From Emcibacter sp. (GTDB taxonomy: Bacteria; Pseudomonadota; Alphaproteobacteria; Sphingomonadales; Emcibacteraceae): DNA of 64,000 nucleotides. Both the position numbers and the translations under genes were made by a program. The DNA lies in assembly GCF_963675455.1 (NCBI RefSeq), contig NZ_OY776217.1, forward strand, positions 1,660,001 to 1,724,000, in the 5' to 3' direction. The notes under the pieces were generated by a model. That model was given only the letters and a program-made list of their open reading frames with translations, was not told the origin of the DNA and made no database searches. Of the stretch, positions 17,964 through 25,566 are shown in pieces (positions within the stretch are counted from its first letter, which is position 1; each line of letters starts with the position of its first letter).

Positions 17964-18320
17964 ATGTCGTTTGAAATCCTAATGTCAATTTTCGGGGCTT
18001 TTGGTATTGGCTCCGTGGTTACCTTGCTAATTAAAAACCATCTAGACCAGAATAACGCGCTAGATGAGCGTCTGTATAATGAAAAAAGAGAAGCCTACCT
18101 TGGGTTATTAACTGCGATGCATGATGCTGCCATCCAACCATCTGATGCAGCTTCCAAAGCTTATGCACTCCAGCAAACCAAAATTCAGTTGTTTGGTTCT
18201 GAGAAGGTTAGTGAAGCGGCTCAAGGTATTTTGGATACCAATGAAGGATCAAGAGAAGAAAGAAATAGATATTTCGAAATGTTGATAAGGGAAATGCGAA
18301 AAGACTTGCAGAGCCAGTAA
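17964..18320 (+). CDS. Hypothetical single-span membrane protein
   Basis: A 118-residue protein of no recognised family. It has one N-terminal membrane segment (about residues 3-24, EILMSIFGAFGIGSVVTLLI), then a hydrophilic, mostly helical tail with many E, K and Q residues. Start ATG at 17964 follows AAAGGGGGAA (17951-17960). Its codon use and the flanking bases (about 17880-18370) are clearly more A/T-rich than the GC-rich genes on both sides, so it may be a recent acquisition. Similar small anchored helical proteins occur near mobile or defence genes, but no such genes lie here. Confidence 0.6.
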   Translation: MSFEILMSIFGAFGIGSVVTLLIKNHLDQNNALDERLYNEKREAYLGLLTAMHDAAIQPSDAASKAYALQQTKIQLFGSEKVSEAAQGILDTNEGSREERNRYFEMLIREMRKDLQSQ

Positions 18321-18410
18321 GCAGTCCGCACGGTTCGCGATATCGCAGATGAAAGACTATGGTATTCCCGGGCAATGGTACAACTGTGCCCGCCAGAAAG
18401 GAGCGTCAGT

Positions 18411-18731
18411 ATGAATAAATTTCTCAAACTTGACATCATCACCCGGCAGGACCGGAACGAGGCGATCTCCAGCGCGCGGGAGGCGATCACCGGCGCCGGC
18501 GACTGGATCATGGATCATCATCTCTTTTCCAATATCTCCGCGACCCTGAATTTTGAATTGCCGCTTGAGGCCATCGAAAAGTTCCTCACCCGGCTGAACG
18601 CAGAAGGGTTTCAGCCGGACGTGCAGGGGGAGTTGCCCGCGGCCGGAGAGGGTGATTGCTTCGGTCTTCTGTCCCTGACTTTCCTGCATGGGGAAGGGGA
18701 CCTGAAACGGGATGTACCGCCCTTCGGGTAA
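18411..18731 (+). CDS. Conserved hypothetical protein
   Basis: A 106-residue soluble protein with no family I can name. The ATG at 18411 follows AAAGGAGC (18397-18404), so I prefer it to an in-frame upstream start. The sequence alternates helix and strand: MNKFLKLDIITRQDRNEA, an amphipathic helix SAREAITGAGDWIMDH, LFSNISATLNFELP and LLSLTFLHGEGD. Codon use is like the chromosome. It converges with the permease gene, with 5 bases between the stops. Confidence 0.55.
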   Translation: MNKFLKLDIITRQDRNEAISSAREAITGAGDWIMDHHLFSNISATLNFELPLEAIEKFLTRLNAEGFQPDVQGELPAAGEGDCFGLLSLTFLHGEGDLKRDVPPFG

Positions 18732-18736
18732 TCCGC

Positions 18737-19804
18737 CTAACCCGTCGCCGTCACATTGATCAGCCAGGCAATGAATATGGTTTGCGGCAGGGAAATCAAC
18801 GGCAGGAACAGGGCGATTTTCCAGGATTTTGTCGTCTCGCGCAGGATCATGATTTCCGTATAGTCGGTGGCGACACCGGCCATCAGGAAGGCAAAGCCGT
18901 TGCCCGGCGCGCCGGCCCGGGTTACCAGGTCGGCGGCGATCGGGGTGCTGCCTTCGGAACAGACCTCAATAATGGTGGCGGCGATGACAGTCAGGCCGAG
19001 ACCGGCCAGCGTCGGGCCGAAATATGTCTGGAAACTGCCGGTATCGACAAAGGCGCGGACCAGGCTGGCCAGCAAAATACCAAAGAAAATCCAGCGCAAC
19101 ACCATGCGGCTCTCCTTCACCCCCTTGATGGCCATATCGCGGAAAAAGGCCAAGTCGAAAGTAGTTGCGGCAAGCCCCTTGCGGGCTTCGGGCCAGAACT
19201 CGAACCCGTCGGGCAGATCGATGCTGTTGGGGTTTTCCGGCAGCACGCCCCGGGCCACCAGCCGGTCGAAGATATAACCTGTAACAACGGCGATCAGCAG
19301 GGAGAGGAAAATAAACGCGAGAGTCCATTTCAGGCCGATCAGGGCGACAAGGATCAGGGTCAGGGAGAAGCTGTTCCAGGGGCTTGCCACCAGAAAGGCG
19401 ATCACCTGACCGATGCTGGCGCCGCGTTCGTAAAGTTTGGCGCCGACCATGAGGATGCCGTGGCTGCAGAGATCCAGCAGCACCCCGCCGAGCGTGGCCC
19501 TGAGGATACCGCCAAGGCCATTACGGCGGCCGAGGATGGCGATGACAAATTCCCGCGGGATTTCCGAAAGAACGGCGACCATGACCAGGCCCAGCAGAAG
19601 TCCCCACCAGACCGTGTTCATCAGGTCGAAGACCGAATGGGCCAGGGTGACAAGCCAGTTATGACCAGCCAGATCGCCGGAAAAAAACCAGTAGCCCAGA
19701 TAAAGCAGCACCGTGAGGCTGAGCGATCCCCATAAAAGATAGTCGATCCGACTCTTGCCGTGCTGGTCGTGGTTATGATCGTCTGACGGGCAGCAGTTAG
19801 CCAT
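18737..19804 (-). CDS. SO_0444-type permease, probable Cu/Zn (heavy-metal) efflux transporter
   Basis: A 355-residue permease with about ten membrane segments, of the COG0701/DUF318 (ArsP-like) permease group. The N-terminal tail MANCCPSDDHNHDQHGK is Cys/His-rich, suited to metal binding. A conserved Cys in ATIIEVCSEGSTPIAADL and another in LLDLCSHGILMVG lie within membrane helices. I chose ATG at 19804, after GGAGAGGAGG, rather than a longer start. It overlaps the end of the MerR gene by 8 bases (ATGGCTAA), so the two are translationally coupled. The context supports metal-induced efflux; the metal is probably Zn, Cu or a related soft ion and is inferred. Confidence 0.8.
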   Translation of the reverse strand: MANCCPSDDHNHDQHGKSRIDYLLWGSLSLTVLLYLGYWFFSGDLAGHNWLVTLAHSVFDLMNTVWWGLLLGLVMVAVLSEIPREFVIAILGRRNGLGGILRATLGGVLLDLCSHGILMVGAKLYERGASIGQVIAFLVASPWNSFSLTLILVALIGLKWTLAFIFLSLLIAVVTGYIFDRLVARGVLPENPNSIDLPDGFEFWPEARKGLAATTFDLAFFRDMAIKGVKESRMVLRWIFFGILLASLVRAFVDTGSFQTYFGPTLAGLGLTVIAATIIEVCSEGSTPIAADLVTRAGAPGNGFAFLMAGVATDYTEIMILRETTKSWKIALFLPLISLPQTIFIAWLINVTATG

Positions 19805-20216
19805 TGAGAGCCTCCTCTCCGGAAAGATAGTTGATGATGCAGCATTCGCTGAGCGGTTGTTCATCCCCGGGGCAGCGGCGGGAGAGGATTTCAAGTCCGG
19901 CGCGCATTTTTTTCAGGGTTTTGATCTTGCGCACGATTTCTTCCAGCTTATGGCGGGCTTTCTCCGCCACCATGGCGCAGTCGGCCTCGTCATCGGCGGT
20001 GAGCGCGATAAGCTCCTCGATCTCCTGCAGGGTAAAGCCCAGATTCTGGGCCTGTTTGATGAAGCTGAGGCGGTTCCGGCTTTCCGGACGGTACACCCGG
20101 TAGCCGGACGGCAGGCGGTCCGGCGGCGGCAGCAAGCCGCAGCGCTCATAATATCGAATGGTTTCGGTGCTGACGCCAGTGGCTTTGGCAAGTTTTCCGA
20201 TGGTCATGGCATTCAT
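19797..20216 (-). CDS. MerR-family metal-responsive regulator
   Basis: A 139-residue MerR-type activator: winged helix-turn-helix with IGKLAKATGVSTETIRYYERCGLL (residues 6-29), a dimerisation helix, and a C-terminal metal-binding loop. The cysteines C80, C115 and C125/C126 sit where MerR and ZntR have their metal ligands (C-terminal CPGDEQPLSECC), pointing to a divalent soft metal such as Zn, Cd or Hg rather than Cu(I), which uses two cysteines. It is transcribed with the downstream permease it overlaps, and a MerR-type operator with a long promoter spacer lies just upstream. It probably controls its own operon. Confidence 0.9.
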   Translation of the reverse strand: MNAMTIGKLAKATGVSTETIRYYERCGLLPPPDRLPSGYRVYRPESRNRLSFIKQAQNLGFTLQEIEELIALTADDEADCAMVAEKARHKLEEIVRKIKTLKKMRAGLEILSRRCPGDEQPLSECCIINYLSGEEALNG

Positions 20217-20239
20217 GGTTTTTCTCCTGATTCCCCTGC

Positions 20240-20271
20240 AGCCTACACCTTAAAGTATACTACAAGGTCAA
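20240..20271 (-). promoter_or_regulatory. MerR-type operator-promoter of the metal-efflux operon
   Basis: On the minus strand TTGACC (20271-20266) is followed by a dyad ACCTT-N12-AAGGT (plus-strand positions 20247-20268), then TAGGCT (20245-20240) as a weak -10 at a 20-base spacing. A 19-20 base spacer with a dyad between the -35 and -10 is the hallmark of MerR-family activated promoters. The site is 24 bases before the merR start. Confidence 0.75.
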
Positions 20272-20357
20272 GGGTAAAATGCAGGAGAATGGAATTCGGC
20301 CGCAAAACCGCCTGTTTTACCGGTCAGGATGGTGTAATATTGCGGGAGAGGAACGGC

Positions 20358-20693
20358 ATGGCAAACAAGCAAAAGGATTATGACTGGGGACGGATGGACT
20401 GGCTTCTCGATGGTGAGGAGGCGGAAGGGCCGGGCTTCAGTGTGGCCAAAATGATCATGGAAGCGGGCCGGGTCGGCGAAAAACATTTCCATGACAACTG
20501 TCAGGAATTTTTGCTGGTCGAGCAGGGCAGGGTCATTCTGGAAATCGATGGTCGCCAGCGCGAACTCCACGGGGGAGAAAGCTTTCTCATTCCGGCCGGG
20601 GTTACCCACCGGGTGATCAACAATTGTTGCGATGTGGCCGTTCTCACCCTGGTCTATTCCACTCATGACCGTCATTATACTTCCGTCGGCTAA
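20358..20693 (+). CDS. Cupin-domain protein
   Basis: A 111-residue single-cupin protein. Motif 1 is HFHDNCQEFLLVEQGRVILE and motif 2 is GGESFLIPAGVTHRVIN; the histidines and glutamate needed for a metal are present (H-x-H, E, H). The start at ATG 20358 follows GGGAGAGGA. It is divergent from the merR-permease unit, with the MerR-type operator in the shared gap, but its own promoter is not evident. Small cupins of this kind bind a metal and can act as dioxygenases, isomerases or sensors; the activity is unknown. Confidence 0.82.
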   Translation: MANKQKDYDWGRMDWLLDGEEAEGPGFSVAKMIMEAGRVGEKHFHDNCQEFLLVEQGRVILEIDGRQRELHGGESFLIPAGVTHRVINNCCDVAVLTLVYSTHDRHYTSVG

Positions 20694-20780
20694 TCATGCC
20701 TTTTCCCTACTTCCCTGATGACAGGCACTGCGTAAAAGGGTATGTCTCAGAAAAAGCTATAACAGGAAAAGGAAGTTCCG

Positions 20781-21515
20781 GTGTCTGTATGGGGTACATT
20801 GCTGGGCGGGGCCGCAGGGCTGGCGCTGGGTGGGCCGATCGGCGCGCTGGTTGGCGCGTTTGCCGGCCATGTGGCGGTTAAAAAGATCGCCGAAAAAGTC
20901 GGCGGTCCGATTGGCGAGGCCACGGAAAAAATCACTTTCACCATCGGTGTGATTGCCCTGTCGGCCAAAATGGCCAAGGCGGACGGCATGGTGACCCGGG
21001 ATGAAATCAATGTGTTCAAGCAGGCTTTCCGGGTGCCGGAAAGCGAAAGCCGCAATGTGGGCCGTCTGTTCAATCTGGCGCGTCAGGAAGCGACCGGTTA
21101 CGAACCCTATGCCGCACAGCTGGCCCGTCTGTTCCATGATCAGCCGGCGGTGCTGGAGGAACTTCTCGATATCCTGTTCCATATCGCCATGGCCGACGGT
21201 GTCATGCATCCGGCCGAGGAAACCTTCCTCAAGCATGTGGCCCGGCTGTTCGGTTTTGACCAGGCCACCTATCACCGCATCCGTGAGGGGCACCTGGGCA
21301 AAGACCGACGCGATCCCTGGGTGATCCTCGGTCTGGAGCACACCGCTTCGGACCAGGAGATCAAGTCCCGCTACCGCAAACTGATCAAGGAACACCACCC
21401 GGATCTGCTGATGGCCAAGGGGGTGCCCGAGGAATTCATCGAGGTGGCCAATGAAAAACTGGCGGCCATCAATGAGGCCTACGACCGGATAGCCAAAGAA
21501 CGGAAAATAAAATGA
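20781..21515 (+). CDS. TerB/DjlA-type protein with C-terminal J-domain
   Basis: A 244-residue DjlA-like protein. The N-terminus has a glycine-zipper membrane segment (about 5-32, LLGGAAGLALGGPIGALVGA). A TerB helical domain follows (about 50-165, with KADGMVTRDEI and MADGVMHPAEE metal-binding-like loops). The J-domain occupies about 175-244, including the HPD motif in KEHHPDLL, so it should stimulate DnaK. GTG start at 20781 after AGGAAAAGGAAG. In many alphaproteobacteria this gene lies near the AmpD-like amidase and rnpB, as here. Confidence 0.88.
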   Translation: MSVWGTLLGGAAGLALGGPIGALVGAFAGHVAVKKIAEKVGGPIGEATEKITFTIGVIALSAKMAKADGMVTRDEINVFKQAFRVPESESRNVGRLFNLARQEATGYEPYAAQLARLFHDQPAVLEELLDILFHIAMADGVMHPAEETFLKHVARLFGFDQATYHRIREGHLGKDRRDPWVILGLEHTASDQEIKSRYRKLIKEHHPDLLMAKGVPEEFIEVANEKLAAINEAYDRIAKERKIK

Positions 21516-21546
21516 GCGCCGCCTCTGTCTGCGGGGGGAGGGTGCC

Positions 21547-22431
21547 ATGCCGCTGATCCACCTGCTGTTCGGCATTGTTGTTGCCTTGGTCTGGGGGTTG
21601 AATTTTGTGGTCATGAAGATCGGACTTGAACAGCTTGATCCCTTCTGGTTTGCGACCCTCAGGTTTGCCATTGTCCTGCTGATGCTTCTGCCCTGGCTCA
21701 GGGTGGTGAAAGGCTCCATGAAGCATATGGCGCTGATCGGGATCTGTATCGGCGGGCTGCATTTCGGGTGTTCCTTCATGGCGCTGGATCTGGCCACAAA
21801 GGTATCGGCCATGGTTGTGGTGGTGCAGGCCAATATTCCCATCGCTATCTTGCTGGCCCATTTCTTTCTCGACGAGAAACTGAGTGCCTGGCGCACGGCG
21901 GGGATTGTTATTGCTTTTTCCGGCATTCTGATCATTTCATTCGACCCCGCCATTGCCGGGGAGGGGATTGCCATTATTGTCATCCTGATGGCGACAACGC
22001 TATATGCCGTCGGCACCACCCTGATGCGTCGTTTCCGCGGGCCCGGGGTGCTGACTACCCAGGCCTGGACGGCCTTTTACAGTATTCCCATTCTGCTGAC
22101 CCTTTCTCTGGGCTTTGAAGAAGGACAGATCAGGGAACTTGTGGAACTGGACAGGTTGCACTGGGGCATGCTGATCTATACGGCGGCCTTGTCCTCTGTT
22201 GTGGGATACGGCGGGATTAATTTTCTGCTGAAGCATCATCCGGTGGCCCATGTGGCGCCGATCATGCTTCTGGTGCCGGTATTCGCGACTTTGTCGGCGG
22301 TGATTTTTCTGGATGAGGAACTGACGGTGAGATTCCTTGCGGGATCTGTGGTGACATTCTCCGGGATCGGTCTGATTCATTACCGGGACTGGATCCGCAA
22401 TCGCAGGCTTGCCAAAGAACTTCTGCCCTGA
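21547..22431 (+). CDS. EamA/DMT-family transporter
   Basis: A 294-residue inner-membrane protein with about ten hydrophobic segments in two EamA repeats (first ending near residue 140 and the second from about 147). It starts IHLLFGIVVALVWGLNFVVMKI, the typical signature of amino-acid/metabolite exporters of the RhaT/EamA group. The ATG at 21547 follows GGGGGGAGGG. It lies 31 bases after the J-domain gene and 42 bases before the amidase gene. The transported substrate is not predictable. Confidence 0.88.
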   Translation: MPLIHLLFGIVVALVWGLNFVVMKIGLEQLDPFWFATLRFAIVLLMLLPWLRVVKGSMKHMALIGICIGGLHFGCSFMALDLATKVSAMVVVVQANIPIAILLAHFFLDEKLSAWRTAGIVIAFSGILIISFDPAIAGEGIAIIVILMATTLYAVGTTLMRRFRGPGVLTTQAWTAFYSIPILLTLSLGFEEGQIRELVELDRLHWGMLIYTAALSSVVGYGGINFLLKHHPVAHVAPIMLLVPVFATLSAVIFLDEELTVRFLAGSVVTFSGIGLIHYRDWIRNRRLAKELLP

Positions 22432-22473
22432 TGGGGGCTTGATCTTGTGGGGACAAGCGGGGATAGTTGGAAC

Positions 22474-23208
22474 ATGACAGCGCTGAAAATAATCGACAGT
22501 CCGTCCCTAAATTACGACGACCGGCGGGAAGGCGCAGACATCAGGTACCTGATTCTGCACTACACCGGTATGGCGAGCAGCGCGGAGGCCCTTGCCCGGC
22601 TCCGGGACCCGGACGCCAAAGTCAGCGCCCATTACCTGATCGGGGAAAGCGGGGAAATACACCGGCTGGTGCCGGAGGAAAAACGCGCCTGGCACGCCGG
22701 GGTTTCCAGTTGGGAAGGGGAAGATGATATCAACAGCTTCTCCATCGGTGTCGAGCTGGTCAATCCCGGCCATGACTATCCGGGCTATAAAGGTGATTAC
22801 CGGCCTTTTCCAGCCATCCAGATGGAAACTCTTGCGCACTTATCCCGGCAGATCATCGAGCGCCATCATATCAAACCCTGGCATGTGCTTGGCCATTCCG
22901 ATGTGGCGCCGGCGCGAAAGATCGATCCGGGGGAGCTGTTTGACTGGCAGTGGCTGGCCGGGCAGGGCATTGGCCTGTGGCCGGCTCAGGGCACGAAGGA
23001 GCCGCTTGAGTTGCGCGATTTACAACAGGCACTGCTGGACTATGGCTACGGCATAGAGGTGACGGGCAGGGAAGATGAACAGACGAGACTGGTGCTGTCC
23101 GCTTTCCAGCGTCATTTTCGGCCCGGGGATTTTTCAGGCAAGCCTGACGGGGAGAGCCGTGGTCTTCTTAAATCTTTGCTGCAGGTGAAGCAAAAAGATG
23201 TCGCCTAA
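22474..23208 (+). CDS. N-acetylmuramoyl-L-alanine amidase, AmpD-like
   Basis: A 244-residue amidase_2 enzyme that removes the peptide from muramic acid. Zinc ligands H29 (LILHYTGM), H141 (VLGHSDVAPARK) and D151 are present, with the catalytic Glu94 in SIGVELVNPG. The C-terminal part from about residue 190 (LRDLQQALLDYGYGI and TRLVLSAFQRHFRP) looks like a peptidoglycan-binding helix bundle. No signal peptide is seen, so it acts in the cytoplasm on recycled muropeptides as AmpD does. Start at ATG 22474, chosen over a GTG 27 bases upstream. It lies near rnpB and the dcw cluster, its typical place. Confidence 0.9.
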   Translation: MTALKIIDSPSLNYDDRREGADIRYLILHYTGMASSAEALARLRDPDAKVSAHYLIGESGEIHRLVPEEKRAWHAGVSSWEGEDDINSFSIGVELVNPGHDYPGYKGDYRPFPAIQMETLAHLSRQIIERHHIKPWHVLGHSDVAPARKIDPGELFDWQWLAGQGIGLWPAQGTKEPLELRDLQQALLDYGYGIEVTGREDEQTRLVLSAFQRHFRPGDFSGKPDGESRGLLKSLLQVKQKDVA

Positions 23209-23220
23209 GCGCCCCGGGAC

Positions 23221-23412
23221 TCAGTTGCCGGAATGACGCGCATTTTCCTTATCGGGAAGCAGTCCTTCCGGTAAACTTTTAAGCGTTTGTTCCGTATTCG
23301 GGCCGGCGGGACCGGCGTCATAAACAAAGTCATCGTCACCGGAACATGCGCTGATCGAAAGAAGAAGAGCAAAAATCGCCAGTATTTTCAATGGGATGTT
23401 TATTGTGTTCAT
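23221..23412 (-). CDS. Small hypothetical lipoprotein
   Basis: A 63-residue protein with an n-region, a hydrophobic core (LKILAIFALLLSI) and a lipobox ISA-C23, so the mature form is about 41 residues attached to a membrane. The mature part is acidic at first (SGDDDFVYDAGPAG) and ends PEGLLPDKENARHS. I use the ATG at 23412, because it gives a standard lipoprotein signal; a longer in-frame start at 23463 adds a non-signal leader. The family is not known to me. It converges with the AmpD-like gene (12-base gap). Confidence 0.6.
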   Translation of the reverse strand: MNTINIPLKILAIFALLLSISACSGDDDFVYDAGPAGPNTEQTLKSLPEGLLPDKENARHSGN

Positions 23413-23568
23413 TGTTGTGGTTCCGGCACATCTTGATTTGAAATCCGTCACACTGTGCCCCATAAAAAAATCGTGCGCAAGTCCTCATCATTAGAACTTT
23501 GTCAATATTTTTGAGGTAAGTTGAAGCCTGCTAAATATGAAAGATAAAGGAACCCAGGGGGGAGAGAG

Positions 23569-23916
23569 ATGTCTGGAGCGGCGCTTGATATGGATGCACA
23601 ACGTGTTGAACAAATAAAAGAGGGTCTGAACTGCATGCGCATCTTCAAGAGGCGCACGGTTGTCTGGCCGTCCACCCTGTTTGTGGGTCCCCATGAATTC
23701 AAGTCTACCCTGTATGATATTTCCCTTGGCGGCATGCGCATGAAACTTGACCTGCCTCTGGCCCGGGGCGCCTATGTCAAAGTCAAAATCAAGGAACTGC
23801 AGAAGATGGACGCCCAGGTTGTGTGGCATTCTTCCGGTTTTATTGGTTTCAAGTTTGTGGACGATCCTGATATGGTCAGGGAAATCCTTGGTGAACTGGC
23901 CGTCGGAATGGATTAA
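23569..23916 (+). CDS. PilZ-domain protein (paralogue 1)
   Basis: A 115-residue protein consisting of one PilZ domain, a c-di-GMP-binding barrel. The binding motifs are RxxxR at R24-R28 (RIFKR) and DxSxxG at D50-G55 (DISLGG), both intact, so c-di-GMP binding is plausible. About 20 extra residues precede the domain. A strong ribosome site (GGGGGGAGAG) precedes ATG 23569. It is the first of three related PilZ genes around rnpB, and all share the pattern VVW..DGFIG/SSGFIG and end in a short LGELAVG-like tail. Output partner unknown. Confidence 0.88.
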   Translation: MSGAALDMDAQRVEQIKEGLNCMRIFKRRTVVWPSTLFVGPHEFKSTLYDISLGGMRMKLDLPLARGAYVKVKIKELQKMDAQVVWHSSGFIGFKFVDDPDMVREILGELAVGMD

Positions 23917-23951
23917 TTCCATATATTATTCAGTCTGTTATCAGAATTTTC

Positions 23952-23978
23952 TTGCGATTTCATCATTAAAAATAGTAT
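23952..23978 (+). promoter_or_regulatory. Probable rnpB promoter
   Basis: TTGCGA (23952-23957) and TAGTAT (23973-23978), 15 bases apart, or GTATTT at 17 bases, lie about 10 bases before the predicted 5' end of RNase P RNA. The position rather than the match quality supports the call. Confidence 0.5.
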
Positions 23979-23987
23979 TTTGGCGTC

Positions 23988-24357
<370 letters not shown>

Positions 24358-24425
24358 ATATTTTTTCCGGTTAATTTCCCTCTTTAGTGCTTTTTTGGGC
24401 GACGGGGGCTGTTTTTGTGAATAAG

Positions 24426-24440
24426 TTAACGGAATGTTAA
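24426..24440 (+). promoter_or_regulatory. Candidate CtrA box upstream of PilZ paralogue 2
   Basis: TTAA-N7-TTAA (24426-24429 and 24437-24440, with a following C giving TTAAC) matches the full CtrA consensus. It is 61 bases before the PilZ start, inside an A/T-rich promoter-like region. Confidence 0.6.
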
Positions 24441-24501
24441 CTTTACATAAAATAATATTGTCCTACTATTTGCCTGCATTGACTTTATTTGAGGTGGCGA
24501 G

Positions 24502-24819
24502 ATGCCTGACAAAGCGGTGAGATCCATACTGAGTACCATGCGCCAGCATAACCGTCGAACGGTTGTGTTGCCGGCAAAGCTTGATGTGGGCGATTATAAG
24601 TTTGACTGTACCGCCTATGATCTTTCACTGGGCGGCATACGACTGAAGGTCGACCTGCCTCTTGATGAGGGCGCCAGCGTCTATGTTCAGCTTAAAAACA
24701 AACTTAAACGGGCGGCGCAGGTCATCTGGTCTGCTGATGGTTTTGTCGGTTTGCGGTTTGTTGATAATCCTGAAACTGTACGGTCGTCGCTCGGTTCCCT
24801 GGCCGTCGGCCTGAGCTGA
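24502..24819 (+). CDS. PilZ-domain protein (paralogue 2)
   Basis: A 105-residue single-domain PilZ protein. RxxxR (R14-R18, RQHNR) and DxSxxG (D40-G45, DLSLGG) are intact. It follows GAGGTGG and starts at ATG 24502. The domain is followed by VIWSADGFVGLRFVDN and ends with the LGSLAVG tail shared with paralogue 1. The 144-base gap from rnpB holds a candidate CtrA box at 24426-24440, so expression may follow the cell cycle. It probably acts as a c-di-GMP receptor. It is closest to paralogue 1 by pattern. Confidence 0.9.
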   Translation: MPDKAVRSILSTMRQHNRRTVVLPAKLDVGDYKFDCTAYDLSLGGIRLKVDLPLDEGASVYVQLKNKLKRAAQVIWSADGFVGLRFVDNPETVRSSLGSLAVGLS

Positions 24820-24832
24820 TCTTTTCTCTCCC

Positions 24833-24883
24833 GCAGGGCCTGACGGGCTGCAGGATATTTTCTGCACGAGCCCTGCTTTCTTC
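24833..24883 (+). terminator. Possible terminator hairpin after PilZ paralogue 2
   Basis: GCAGGGC (24833-24839) pairs with GCCCTGC (24870-24876); an inner TGCAG/CTGCA stem lies in the loop; TTTCTT follows. A weaker structure than the other terminators reported. Confidence 0.4.
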
Positions 24884-24892
24884 ATAAAATGG

Positions 24893-24907
24893 TTAACATA
24901 TTGTTAA
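24893..24907 (+). promoter_or_regulatory. Candidate CtrA box upstream of PilZ paralogue 3
   Basis: TTAA-N7-TTAA (24893-24896 and 24904-24907) matches the CtrA spacing exactly, 117 bases before the PilZ start. A/T-rich sequence continues on the 3' side. Confidence 0.58.
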
Positions 24908-25024
24908 TAAATGAAGAAACAAATATCCCCTTTCTACTTGCAAACGATTTTCTGCCTGCCTACCATTCATGCGTATGCAACTATGTAAATGCTTAAATTG
25001 TGTGGATGACGGCCAGTACAGGAT

Positions 25025-25336
25025 ATGCGTGAAGTTAAGAGTGTGACAAAAGAAAATCGCCGGGACCGGCGCCGGCAACCGGTTTTGTGGAAATCTGTAC
25101 TGACTGTTGGTGAGTATAGTTTTGACTGCATTATGTATAATTTTTCTCTTAGCGGCGCACGGGTTAAACTCGACCTGCCGTTACAAAAAGGCGCTGAAAC
25201 ACTCCTGGACATCAAGAGCGAGTGGCAGATCAACGCGAAAGTTGTCTGGCAGAAGGACGGCTTTATAGGCCTGTCCTTTAGTCAGGATGACACGGAAACC
25301 CGGGTCATTTTTGGTGAAATTGCCGACCGTTTGTAA
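25025..25336 (+). CDS. PilZ-domain protein (paralogue 3, divergent motif)
   Basis: A 103-residue single-domain PilZ protein. The basic motif is present (R12/R13-R16/R17 within NRRDRRRQ), but the second motif reads N39-F-S-L-S-G44, with Asn in place of the usual Asp. c-di-GMP affinity may therefore be reduced or altered. Other signature positions are kept, including VVWQKDGFIGLSF. ATG at 25025 has only a weak ribosome site (AGGAT, spacing 1-2). A CtrA-type site lies upstream. The protein lacks the LAVG tail and ends IADRL. Confidence 0.87.
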   Translation: MREVKSVTKENRRDRRRQPVLWKSVLTVGEYSFDCIMYNFSLSGARVKLDLPLQKGAETLLDIKSEWQINAKVVWQKDGFIGLSFSQDDTETRVIFGEIADRL

Positions 25337-25401
25337 TTTCCGTGTCAATCCCTGATCCCGGGACAGCCGATCTCATCTGAAATTCCGAGTCTTTTTGCTG
25401 A

Positions 25402-25423
25402 AACAGGCCTGATCAGGCCTGTT
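25402..25423. repeat. Perfect 22-base palindrome in the PilZ-mraZ gap
   Basis: Arms AACAGGCCT (25402-25410) and AGGCCTGTT (25415-25423) flank GATC, and the whole is fully self-complementary. It is 65 bases after the PilZ paralogue 3 stop and is not followed by an immediate T-tract, though CCCCTTTTTG occurs from 25436. It could be a terminator or an operator. Confidence 0.7.
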
Positions 25424-25551
25424 GATGAATAATTCCCCTTTTTGAAATCCTATTTGGGCGGACATGGTCCCGGATGGGATTTTTCTGTATTGGCGTGGGA
25501 ATGTTCCCTAACGCACAGGAATAAAAGAACTTTCGCCGCTATTTCAGATCA

Positions 25552-25566
25552 TTAATGTCTTGTTAA
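25552..25566 (+). promoter_or_regulatory. Candidate CtrA box at the mraZ promoter
   Basis: TTAA-N7-TTAAC (25552-25555 and 25563-25566) is a full-consensus CtrA site. It overlaps a possible -35 (TTGTTA, 25560-25565) that has TGATAT 17 bases downstream, and it abuts the MraZ boxes. Confidence 0.62.

Noticed and set aside
17964..18731. The two small unknown genes as a toxin-antitoxin pair
   Set aside because: They are 90 bases apart with different base composition and no toxin or antitoxin motifs.
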